Assembly: GCF_028618435.1 (NCBI RefSeq)
Contig: NZ_JAQISW010000016.1
Span: 1-47,148 of the forward strand
DNA length: 47,148 nucleotides
From: Bartonella sp. MM73XJBT.G
GTDB lineage: Bacteria; Pseudomonadota; Alphaproteobacteria; Rhizobiales; Rhizobiaceae
Direction: 5' to 3'
Below the pieces are notes generated by a model. The model searched no databases and was not told the origin of the DNA. It was given only the letters and a program-made list of their open reading frames with translations. Below are positions 28,495 to 36,062 of the stretch, in pieces (within the stretch, counting starts at the first letter, position 1; every line of letters starts with the position of its first letter). Made by a program: the position numbers and the translations under genes.

Positions 28495-29855
28495 TAAAAA
28501 GCCATCCATGAAGTTTGAGAATGGAGAGAAGAGTGATAAGGTTTTTTTCGCGCTCTCGCATGGGGCTGTTCATAAGCCACACACATCAGTCCAAAGGCAT
28601 CAGCCCCATGGCTTGCCCAATCATGTTCAGCGCCAAGACCAATATTGCGCTGTTCATCACGCTTTTCATGATACCAAGCGAGCGCTTTTCTGCCTGCAGC
28701 TGTTGTGTCACGATTAAACCATAGAGCAGGAAACAAACGCCTTACAGCTTCAATCCGCATTTTGACCGCGCCCGTTCCCTGATTAGGAATGATTTTGGTT
28801 TGAAAACCAGCTTGTTGGAGGGCACTTTCAAAACTGACATTATAAACACGATCTTTTGTTGCACCATCATGGGGCAAAACCATGAGAGCCTTTTCATATC
28901 CCCTTTGAAAGATCCATCCCACATGTTCACAGAGTGGTTGACCTTGAGCTTCATAATAATCAAGCACACGAATTTCGCGTCCCACAAATTGTGCGACCCA
29001 CAAAGCGGTAGCATCGGCTTTTGCACCGGTTCCTCCGATATCCCAAAAGATTTTCACCTGCATCAAAGGATCCCGTGGAACGGTGGTAATCCGCCCTTCC
29101 ATTTCAGCTTCGAGCAGACATTTTTGATAATAAGCCCCCTGCACAGCTTGGAGATATTCGCCTTCCCAAATATGGTTATACTGTTCTGGTCTTTGCTGCA
29201 AATCATCCAATCGATCCCGATTAAGCTTTTCGGGAAATTGCGGATTATCGCGCCAATTAATTTCCGCGCCTTTGATATTGGGATTATCGACATTTCGAAA
29301 ACGTTTTTCCACGGAGGCATTTTCATGATATGGGTTCCAAGTAACCCATAATTCTGCATTCCAATCGTCTCCCTCTTCGCGCAAAGTTGGGATAAGGGTT
29401 TGCCAAGCGGTTTCAGTGACCGGCTCCGCCTCATCCACCCAGCAAAGGAAAACACGCCCCATAGACTTAATACTCGCGATATTTCGATCAAGCCCGGCAA
29501 ACACATAAGAAATCCGCCCATCTTTTGATTTAATATATTTATCACCGATTTCATAATAATCTTGTAAAAAAGGATAAGATTCGATTGCGCGTTTAATTTC
29601 TTCCAAAGAGCTCTCATTGAGAGAATTTTGAAACTGTCGCGCACAAAGGATAATCCCGCGTTCTCCTGCCATTCCATGGCGATATCCCACCACAGCTGTC
29701 ATCAAAGCAAAAGAGCGTGTTTTTCCAGAACCCCGTCCGCCCCAAGCGGCTCGGACATCCGCCTTTCCGGTAAAGACAGGAATAAGCTTTGGAATAAGAG
29801 CCACTTGAGCCGTTTTCTGCTCTATTTTTTGAGAAATTTTCTGAACCGTTGTCAT
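28494..29855 (-). CDS. Terminase large subunit
   Basis: A 453-residue packaging motor. The ATPase has Walker A GGRGSGKT (39-46) and Walker B FLCWVDEAE with D141/E142, then coupling motif VTWNP (171-175). The RNase H-like nuclease begins at about 265 with FWDIGGTGAKADATALW (D272) and ends with HDWASHGADAFG, which carries the last acidic metal ligand. All residues expected for cutting and translocating DNA are present. In a gene transfer agent this enzyme would package host DNA headful by headful. It overlaps the portal start by one base. Confidence 0.93.
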   Translation of the reverse strand: MTTVQKISQKIEQKTAQVALIPKLIPVFTGKADVRAAWGGRGSGKTRSFALMTAVVGYRHGMAGERGIILCARQFQNSLNESSLEEIKRAIESYPFLQDYYEIGDKYIKSKDGRISYVFAGLDRNIASIKSMGRVFLCWVDEAEPVTETAWQTLIPTLREEGDDWNAELWVTWNPYHENASVEKRFRNVDNPNIKGAEINWRDNPQFPEKLNRDRLDDLQQRPEQYNHIWEGEYLQAVQGAYYQKCLLEAEMEGRITTVPRDPLMQVKIFWDIGGTGAKADATALWVAQFVGREIRVLDYYEAQGQPLCEHVGWIFQRGYEKALMVLPHDGATKDRVYNVSFESALQQAGFQTKIIPNQGTGAVKMRIEAVRRLFPALWFNRDTTAAGRKALAWYHEKRDEQRNIGLGAEHDWASHGADAFGLMCVAYEQPHARARKKPYHSSLHSQTSWMAF

Positions 29856-30575
29856 GATAAATTTTTATACTTTAGCAACAATTGAGAGCAACAATTGAGC
29901 TCCACATTGTTGATAATGCCAATTTGATAATGCCAAATTTCATCATTCCAGAACCATTAAAAGAAAAAAGCTTATCTCAAAAGCGCTCTCTTCTCTTCAG
30001 CCAGATACGCAATGCATCCCGCTTTTTAGGCATTTCCTTTTTTTATACCCCCCCACTCCCCAAGGCGCGCGAAAAGCCCCGCCCCTTCAAACACCGCACT
30101 CCTGTCCCCCACAAAAGCACGGTATTCCTCCCCTCAATTTCACCGTTCCTTCACAAAAGCCCCTAAAATCTCAACATCACGCCCCTCACCCATCCCCAAA
30201 CCTTAAAACACTTGTCGACCCCTCAAGAGCGCCCTAAAGCACGACCAACCGCCCATCACACCCTCTTAAAGTGTCACACTTCTCACCCATCAAAACGGTA
30301 TTTTCTCATATCCCCTAAAACCCCTTGCACAAAAGCCTCTGTGCCCCACGACACCTTTATGGCATCATCCACCAAAGCCCCTCCAGCACACACCCTTGAC
30401 GCCTCATCGCTCTCCACCGAACACCTTCCAGTATCACAAGCGCCTAACCAACCCGATAACCTCTAAACGCCCTTGACTATCATCATCCCTCAAAAAAAGC
30501 CCCCCCTTCCAAAACAGAAAACTTTCCTCACCCGCCTCATATTTTTCAATAGCACACGCTTATATTTCCTTAAGG
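29856..30575. other. C-rich non-coding gap between terminase genes
   Basis: 720 bases with a marked excess of C over G on the plus strand. Long plus-strand frames arise because stop codons are rare in such sequence; none has a start signal or protein-like features. It carries no copy of the TTTACAGATCCACG repeat but has the same composition as the gaps that do. Confidence 0.5.
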
Positions 30576-30893
30576 TCACGCTTCAAGATCACACTTTTCC
30601 GATTGGGCTCCTTTTGATTTCACGGGAACAATCTCAATCCGCGAAATTGTTTTGACATTTCCTTCCTCACTCACCTGAAGAGGTAAAACTTTTGCCAACA
30701 GCGAAAAAAAAGGCACCGGATTATTCAGCGCATGATATTGCAGATAAGACACGAGTCCGTCTTCCCCATATTGAGATCCAGCCTGCTCAGCGGCTGTAAG
30801 TAAGGCTTCATTAAACCGCTTTGTTGTTTTATTCAAAGCCCCTTTTTTCCGTCCTCTTCGACGTAAGGGAAGACAATTTTTCTCAGCCATCAT
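30576..30893 (-). CDS. Small terminase-like DNA-binding protein (DUF5681-like)
   Basis: A roughly 105-residue protein. Its basic opening RRRGRKKGALNKTTKRFNEAL is the hallmark of small phage proteins encoded next to large terminase genes. A helical middle follows (EDGLVSYLQYHALNNPVPFFSLLAKVLPLQV). It may recognise or recruit DNA for packaging. Three ATGs in a row follow GAAAGGAAC; the middle one (30893) has the best spacing. A 720-base gap separates it from the large subunit, which is unusual for a terminase pair. Confidence 0.7.
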   Translation of the reverse strand: MMAEKNCLPLRRRGRKKGALNKTTKRFNEALLTAAEQAGSQYGEDGLVSYLQYHALNNPVPFFSLLAKVLPLQVSEEGNVKTISRIEIVPVKSKGAQSEKCDLEA

Positions 30894-31461
30894 CATGTTC
30901 CTTTCAATCAAGAAAAACCAATTCCATGCCATGAAACAATGTCATGAAAATCAGCAACGAACCTTCAAAACACGCAACAATAAAAAAAGGAAAACCACCC
31001 CCAATAAGCCAAAAGCCCCAAGCAAAAAGCAAAAAGCTCGCATAATGCCGAAATCTTCACCCCCAAACCTCTGATCCCCTTCCATGCCCTCACAAAATGG
31101 CAACACGATCTAAAAGCCCATACAACGTGTAAATCCTCCACGTCCTAAAACTTCCCTAACCTTTTTTACAGATCCACACCTTTACGCTTTTGCGCCTTTA
31201 CAGAAAAATCCTCCAAACCAACACCCCACACCACTTTAGTCAACACTAGTTTATTAACAACACAGCCTTATGGAGCAAAATATCCCCTACGCACTTCAGA
31301 TTATCACCCTTCAAACGGATAGTTCTTCATAAAGCACGCCTTAATATCTCTGCTCTCTTCACAGCCCCTCAGAACAACACTGTTTTACGAGTGTGCAGCA
31401 TAACAAGTATTTTATTTTTCTTGCCAATCTTTTGAAATTACTTTATCACTTAACAGATATT
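30894..31461. other. Non-coding gap with the start of the composite repeat
   Basis: No gene. It includes C-rich blocks such as CCCCCAAACCTCTGATCCCC (31060-31079), recurring with one change near 39090, and the first copy of the TTTACAGATCCAC element at 31164. Confidence 0.5.
31164..31200 (+). repeat. Dispersed non-coding repeat, copy 1
   Basis: Core TTTACAGATCCACACC, then TTTACGCTTTT and a second TTTACAG. Followed by CCACACCACTTTAGTCAACA. Confidence 0.85.
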
Positions 31462-31484
31462 TTGATCGTCCACGCAACGGTCAA
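31462..31484 (+). promoter_or_regulatory. Conserved dyad ahead of Brt leader 1 (operator/promoter candidate)
   Basis: TTGATCGT and ACGGTCAA form an inverted repeat with one mismatch in eight around a 7-base centre. The 23-base block is identical in all three Brt loci while flanking sequence differs. TTGATC could also be a -35, with the -10 about 17 bases later (TAAGGG), which is a poor match. Confidence 0.55.
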
Positions 31485-31489
31485 TAAGG

Positions 31490-31675
31490 GAACTAAAAGC
31501 CCTAAACCCTAGCGTACAAATAAACCCACTTTTGTGGGTATCCCGGAATTCCGGGAGTTTTTGCTATGTCCAGGTGCTCGACCGCACTAAAAGCAAAAAA
31601 GCTGACTAGGGTTCAGTACTTTTAGACTCCCGGAATACTTATGCGAGGGCGCTCGCAACCGGCGGGGGGCATAAA
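31490..31675 (+). ncRNA. Brt-type structured leader RNA, copy 1
   Basis: About 185 bases between the dyad and the Trp start. Seen elements: CTAAAAG (31493-31499) pairs with CTTTTAG (31619-31625); AACCCTAG (31505-31512) pairs with CTAGGGTT (31606-31613); hairpin ACCCAC-TTTT-GTGGGT (31524-31539); palindrome CCCGGAATTCCGGG (31542-31555) followed by T5; ATTCCGGGAGT (31548-31558) complementary to ACTCCCGGAAT (31626-31636); hairpin GCGAG/CTCGC just before the ribosome binding site. From memory, Bartonella regulatory transcripts (Brt) of about 200 nt precede XRE genes (trp) and, in B. henselae, affect badA. Size and ends are inferred. Confidence 0.8.
31542..31562 (+). terminator. Terminator-like palindrome within Brt leader 1
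   Basis: CCCGG-AATT-CCGGG, extendable by a U-A pair, followed by AG and five T residues. Termination here would release a short RNA and silence the downstream regulator. Confidence 0.5.
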
Positions 31676-32038
31676 GTGCAAACCAAAAATTCACATTTTA
31701 ATGATATCTCTATTGGCAAAAGAATTCGTCATAGAAGAATTTCAATGCGGCTTTCTCAAAAGGAATTAGGAAGCCACTTAGGAGTGAGTTTCCAACAAAT
31801 CCAAAAAGACGAAAAAGGCTTCAATCGTGTAAGCGCAGGGCGGTTACAAGAAATTGCCAAGCTACTGAAGGTTCCCATTACCTTTTTTTATGCAGATATT
31901 TCAAAAGAAGACATTCCAGAACATCACGCACACAATGAGAGAGAAATCTATAGCGAAAAGGAACAGACCCTTGTACAAAATTTTAGAGAGCTCCACCCTA
32001 AAAAACAAAAGGCAATTTTGTGGTTAATTTCCGATTAG
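31676..32038 (+). CDS. Trp-type XRE-family transcriptional regulator, copy 1
   Basis: A 120-residue protein with a Cro/CI helix-turn-helix at about 14-70 (GKRIRHRRISMRLSQKELGSHLGVSFQQIQK) and a short C-terminal region ending FRELHPKKQKAILWLISD, typical of small alphaproteobacterial XRE proteins. It starts with GTG behind GGCGGGGGG. It carries D45 where copy 2 and copy 3 have tyrosine in the conserved QKYEKG segment, and F49 for leucine, which may weaken DNA binding. It lies directly after a Brt leader, so its expression is probably set by read-through of that RNA. Confidence 0.85.
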   Translation: MQTKNSHFNDISIGKRIRHRRISMRLSQKELGSHLGVSFQQIQKDEKGFNRVSAGRLQEIAKLLKVPITFFYADISKEDIPEHHAHNEREIYSEKEQTLVQNFRELHPKKQKAILWLISD

Positions 32039-32075
32039 ATAAAAATGCCCACAAAGTCCCAATCCTTTGTTTCAT

Positions 32076-32113
32076 TTTTACAGATCCACGCTTTTACGCT
32101 TTTGCGCCTTTAC
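32076..32113 (+). repeat. Dispersed non-coding repeat, copy 2
   Basis: Core TTTACAGATCCACG, CTTTTACGCTTTT and a second TTTACAG; closer than copy 1 to the form seen elsewhere. Confidence 0.85.
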
Positions 32114-32380
32114 AGAAAAATTCTCCAAACCAACACCCCACACCACTTTAGTCAACACTAGTTTATTAACAACACAGCCTTATGGAGCAAAATATCCCCT
32201 ACGCACTTCAGATTATCACCCTTCAAACGGATAGTCCTTCATAAAGCACGCCTTATCCCGGATATCTCTGCTCTCTTCACGACACCTCAGAACAGCACTC
32301 TTTTATGCGTATGCAGCATAGGCAATGTTTTAATTTTTCTTGCTAATCTTTTGAAATTACTTTATCACTTAAAAGATATT

Positions 32381-32403
32381 TTGATCGTCCACGCAACGGT
32401 CAA
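32381..32403 (+). promoter_or_regulatory. Conserved dyad ahead of Brt leader 2
   Basis: Identical to the block at 31462-31484: TTGATCGT with ACGGTCAA. Confidence 0.55.
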
Positions 32404-32408
32404 TAAGG

Positions 32409-32594
32409 GAACTAAAAGCCCTAAATCCGAGCGTACAAATAAACCCACTTTTGTGGGTATCCCGGAATTCCGGGAGTTTTTGCTATGTCCAAGTGCTTAC
32501 CAGCACTAAAAGCAAAAAAACTGACTCGGATTCAGTACTTTTAGACTCCCGGAATACCAATGCGAGGGCGCTCGCGACCGGCGGGGGGCATAAA
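32409..32594 (+). ncRNA. Brt-type structured leader RNA, copy 2
   Basis: Same architecture as copy 1. The long-range helix is AATCCGAG (32424-32431) with CTCGGATT (32525-32532): two positions differ from copy 1 on each strand, and both are compensated. CTAAAAG (32412-32418) and CTTTTAG (32538-32544) are unchanged. Confidence 0.8.
32461..32481 (+). terminator. Terminator-like palindrome within Brt leader 2
   Basis: CCCGG-AATT-CCGGG followed by AG and five T residues, as in copy 1. Confidence 0.5.
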
Positions 32595-32957
32595 GTGCAA
32601 ACCAAAAATTCACATTTTAATGATATCTCCATTGGCAAAAGAATTCGTCATAGAAGAATTTCAATGCGGCTTTCTCAAAAGGAATTAGGAAGCCACTTAG
32701 GAGTGAGTTTTCAACAAATCCAGAAATACGAAAAAGGTTTGAACCGTGTAAGCGCAGGGCGTTTACAAGAAATTGCCAAGCTACTGAAGGTCCCCATTAC
32801 CTTTTTTTATGCGGATATTTCAAAAGAAAACATTCCAGAACACCCCCCACACAATGAGAGAGAAATCTATAGCGAAAAGGAACAGACCCTTGTACAAAAT
32901 TTTAGAGAGCTCCACCCTAAAAAACAAAAGGCAATTTGGTGGTTAATTTCCGATTAG
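32595..32957 (+). CDS. Trp-type XRE-family transcriptional regulator, copy 2
   Basis: A 120-residue helix-turn-helix protein nearly identical to copy 1, with the consensus QKYEKGLNRVSAGRL segment and an intact C-terminus (KAIWWLISD). I start it at GTG 32595 behind GCGGGGGG, by analogy with copies 1 and 3. An upstream in-frame extension to 32451 runs through the Brt leader and is not a plausible coding start. Of the three Trp copies here, this one looks the most likely to work. Confidence 0.88.
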   Translation: MQTKNSHFNDISIGKRIRHRRISMRLSQKELGSHLGVSFQQIQKYEKGLNRVSAGRLQEIAKLLKVPITFFYADISKENIPEHPPHNEREIYSEKEQTLVQNFRELHPKKQKAIWWLISD

Positions 32958-33847
32958 ATAAAAACGCCCACAAACATTATTCGTCGCTCTTCCCCTGCAC
33001 CTAAAGCTTTCGAGATCGGATATCGCCCGTCTCCAATAATGTACAGCAGCTTCCCCCATTGAGAAGGACATCCCTCCACTTCAAACAACGCCCCTTGTGC
33101 AGTCCCCCTTGTGCAGTCCCCTCTTGTTCAGCCTCCCCCTTGTTCAGCCTCCCTTGACAACATCAAAGAGCAACAAGCAAAAAAGCAACAAAATCTTGGA
33201 AAAAAAACCTTGAGCACCCTCACCCCATTATCTTCTTACCCATCGTCTTCACAATGCCATCTTCGCAAGAGCTCTTATGTGGGGGCTCTTATCTGCTCTG
33301 GTTTAAAGATACAATGCCGATTATACCATTATGATACATTTTTACATTGACCTTGTCAAGTTTTTATATTGTTATTTTAATATTTTGTGTCATTCTTTCT
33401 CATAATCATCTTTCTCATGCAACCAGAATGACCAAAACATAAAGCACAAAATACAACATCATTATGTTGCTCATTCACACGTTTTTGAAAAAACATGGCC
33501 TTACTGCTTTTGCCATTTCATGACAGCGCGCTGTACAATAATGCGCCATACCTTGTGATCATAAAAACCAACCTCTCCCCTTTCACTCTCTTCTCCATTT
33601 TTTAGTACCACGCCCCCTCCATCCCATTCTCTTCCATTTTAACACGCTCTCCTCCCTCTCTGTGCTTTCCTCTTCTCTCCCCTCAACGCACCAATACCCC
33701 CTCTCTTCATCCCAACTTGTTTCTTCCATTGATAAACGCTTCGCCCTCAATTAGTTCTCACCTCCTCAACACATCACACAAAACCTCAATACGCCCCCAA
33801 AGGCTATACAACGCCTAAATCCCCCACGTCCTTGCACGTTCACTTCA

Positions 33848-33880
33848 TTTTCACAGAACCACATTTTTACGCTTTTACAG
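33848..33880 (+). repeat. Dispersed non-coding repeat, copy 3
   Basis: TTCACAGAACCACATTTTTA then CGCTTTTACAGAATT; nearly identical to copy 4 at 35689. Confidence 0.8.
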
Positions 33881-34046
33881 AATTAAGCCAAATGCAACGT
33901 CCACAACAGTTTTACGAAAGCGCAACCCATAACCACTTAATTTCCCAGCAAGCTTATCTTCCCACGACCTTCCTCCATTCTCCACGCATTCCATCACACT
34001 TCTCACCGTCTCTTTTGAAGAATTTTCTGCCCTTCCTCAAAGAATG

Positions 34047-34120
34047 AAAGTTTCGATCAACACCGATTGACAATCCCACTTCCAAAAGCAGATTCAAAAA
34101 AACAAAACGTCCACACCACT
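34047..34120 (+). repeat. 74-bp direct repeat, copy A
   Basis: AAAGTTTCGATCAA at the start and CCACACCACT at the end; it matches 35247-35320 with about two mismatches. The two copies bracket the decayed gene pair at 34340-35158. Confidence 0.9.
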
Positions 34121-34339
34121 CAGGCAACAATACGCTACACTCCAACTTCACCAAGCCAAGCCCCCTTCATATCACATCCCCTCAAACGATAGTTTTCCTT
34201 GATAAAAAACATCAAAGGTAAAAACAGATAGCTTAATTTTCCTCTCACACGACAGATTGAAAAGTGTCTAGAAAATTTAATTGATCAGCTTCAACCATGA
34301 GACTAATATTTAAAAGAAGATTACAGAAAGGAATTTCCT

Positions 34340-34645
34340 ATGCAAAAGAAATTACCCAAAAGTTATATGACAGATGCTGAACGTGAGGAATTACGAGTAG
34401 GGGGGCTTTGTCAAAATAGTATTTATATTGCTGAATCAGAAGCAGCAGATCATGCTGGTGATGACAAAGCAGCATGGGAATGGTTAGCAATGGCTGATTT
34501 ACCAGCGCACACACTCTTGTTTCTTAGATCTCAAAATGGAGCACAATTTATACATGATATGGGATTTTCTACCAAGAATGCGGATGAAGAATATGGTCCA
34601 GATTGGTTAGACAAAGGTGTTATGATCGGAGGTCATTATTTCTAA
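34340..34645 (+). CDS. Hypothetical acidic protein
   Basis: A 101-residue protein with a convincing start (AAAGGAATTTCCT then ATG). It opens MQKKLPKSYMTDAEREELR and continues with acidic helices (ESEAADHAGDDKAAWEWLAMADLP) and HTLLFLRSQNGAQFIHDMGF. No family is recognised. It is followed, overlapping its last codons, by a second gene that is frameshifted. The two were probably a co-transcribed pair; this half looks intact. Confidence 0.6.
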   Translation: MQKKLPKSYMTDAEREELRVGGLCQNSIYIAESEAADHAGDDKAAWEWLAMADLPAHTLLFLRSQNGAQFIHDMGFSTKNADEEYGPDWLDKGVMIGGHYF

Positions 34646-35158
34646 AGAATTAGAACGGATTTTGTCTCGCGAAGAAAGCTATGTGAAAGATATCAATGAT
34701 ACATTAGCCGCTAAGAGATTATGTGATGTACGAAATGATTTGTGTACTCATATTCGTAACGTTGGAAAGAGTGGGGGATTTATCATCGCTTCTTGATACA
34801 GAGCGTAGCATAATAAAAAGTGACTTACTCAGATATGCCAATAGCCAGGCTATGACCAGCAGCCACAGCATTAACTGAAATAAATGTTGTTAAGAAACAC
34901 GGAGCACTTGTTAATGATCCTACGCGTTACAAAGTGATCAATGAGGCTTATAGTTTACCCAAAAATCGTAAAGGTGATTTGCCTTATGATGAAGCGCGCC
35001 AAGCCATGGCATCCCATTATGCACGGTTAGGAAATTTGGACAAAGCGCGTTTAATATCCGTTGAAAAATCAATTATTGACATGCGAAGAGAAAATATCAA
35101 GGCAATGCAAAAACTTTACGAAAAAATGCAAGCTAAAGCTATCGGCGTAGATCTATAA
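34635..35158 (+). pseudogene. Frameshifted gene downstream of the acidic hypothetical
   Basis: Three consecutive frames join into one protein-like sequence: IISKELERILSREESYVKD (frame of 34635), then SLLDTERSIIKSDLLRYA, then TEINVVKKHGALVND through to VDL and the stop at 35158. Shifts lie near 34770 and 34865. GGAGGT precedes the first segment, but the expected start codon reads ATT. The last part is an intact helical stretch (DEARQAMASHYARLGNLDKAR). About 170 residues would have been encoded. Function unknown. Confidence 0.65.
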
Positions 35159-35246
35159 AGATCGATTAGCATACAAATTAAAAAGGCTTTTTCAAAGAGC
35201 TTTTCATAACGCTCGTATCAAATTACCGGCCGCCTCCCAAAGATCA

Positions 35247-35320
35247 AAAGTTTCGATCAAGACCAATTGACAATCCCACTTCCAAAAGCAGATTCAAAAA
35301 AACAAAACGTCCACACCACT
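35247..35320 (+). repeat. 74-bp direct repeat, copy B
   Basis: Partner of 34047-34120, same orientation, about 1.2 kb apart. Confidence 0.9.
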
Positions 35321-35688
35321 GCGTAAACGACAAGCCTAACCTTTTCTACTCAACACCCCCACCTTCAGATCACCCTTCCTCAAAGGATAGCACTTCATCA
35401 ATTCCAACAAGCAAGCTCTATCTCCTCTCAGCCCCTTCATACATCCCTTTGCACACTGCCTCTTGTATACCCCTCCATACGCACGCTTTCCTCTTCTCTC
35501 CCATCAACGCACCAATACACCCTCTCTTCATCTCAACTTGTGCTCTCCCCCTCAACTTGTGCTCTCCATTGACAAGATCTTCACCTCCAAATTCTCTCTC
35601 TCCATTCCACACCATGACAAAAGCTCCAATACGCCCCCAAAGCCTATACAACGCATAAGTCATTCATGTCCTTGCACGTCCACTTCAC

Positions 35689-35720
35689 TTTTACAGAACC
35701 ACATTTTTACGCTTTTACAG
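35689..35720 (+). repeat. Dispersed non-coding repeat, copy 4
   Basis: TTTTACAGAACCACATTTTT then ACGCTTTTACAG, followed by a further CTTTACAG. Confidence 0.8.
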
Positions 35721-36062
35721 CTTTACAGAATTCAGCTCAATGAAACATTTATCCACCCCGCGCACTGCTCTATCAAGAATCTAACATCTTAGAGCAAATT
35801 TCTCTGACCAACCATTTATGCAAAGCAGCACACCGTGAGCGCACCTCAAAAACGTTGTTTCATCAATTTCAACAAGCAAACTTTTCCTAAATATTCTTAC
35901 ACTCCTCCCCATGGGGATAAAGAATAAAAGTTCTTTAAAATACTGATCTACAAAAATCCAAACGCCTCTGTCCAACCACGCATGGTATAATCAGTACACT
36001 CAGAGCCCCTCAAACAACAGTTTATGGTATAAGAAGATTAGTTCCGTGGAATTTCCCCCCAT

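Larger units (their letters stand above)
18223..30893 (-). mobile_element. Podovirus-like packaging and virion gene cluster, probably the Bartonella gene transfer agent (BaGTA)
   Basis: Ten minus-strand genes in the classic late-phage order: terminase subunits, portal, scaffold candidate, capsid, adaptor, propeller-like protein, acetyltransferase-like protein, S74-chaperone protein, collar protein. Several overlap by 1-4 bases. There is no integrase, repressor, lysis cassette or replication gene next to them, and at 12.7 kb the unit is far too small for a whole tailed phage. All frames are open and catalytic residues are intact, unlike the surrounding remnants. From memory, all Bartonella carry a conserved GTA cluster (bgtA-bgtK) of this kind that packages host DNA. 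I have not matched individual genes to bgt names. Confidence 0.7.
31164..32057 (+). repeat. Tandem duplication, unit 1 (element, Brt leader and Trp gene)
   Basis: About 900 bases repeated directly at 32076-32970 with high identity across non-coding, leader and coding parts. Differences include a short insertion (CCCGG) in unit 2 near 32254. Coding changes are few, so the duplication is recent. Confidence 0.95.
32076..32970 (+). repeat. Tandem duplication, unit 2
   Basis: Second unit of the duplication beginning at 31164, in direct orientation. Only about 20 bases separate the units. Confidence 0.95.
32971..34339. other. Non-coding stretch with short repeats
   Basis: No supported gene in 1.37 kb. 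It contains four imperfect 15-16-base units of a CCCCTTGTGCAGTC-type repeat (33091-33151), a C-rich block with dispersed repeat copy 3, and one half of the 74-base direct repeat described at 34047. Confidence 0.5.
35159..36062. other. C-rich non-coding stretch downstream of clpB
   Basis: No supported gene. Holds the second 74-base direct repeat and dispersed repeat copy 4. Plus-strand frames at 35449-35792 are artefacts of C-rich, stop-poor sequence. Confidence 0.5.

Noticed and set aside
29063..29677. 204-codon minus-strand frame inside the large terminase gene
   Set aside because: It is a shadow of the terminase in another frame; the terminase frame carries the Walker and nuclease motifs.
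32451..32594. N-terminal extension of Trp copy 2
   Set aside because: The extension runs through the structured Brt leader. Copies 1 and 3 start at the position equivalent to 32595, directly after the G-rich ribosome binding site.
35449..35792. Overlapping plus-strand frames, His/Pro/Leu-rich
   Set aside because: They overlap each other in C-rich repeat sequence and have no protein-like pattern.
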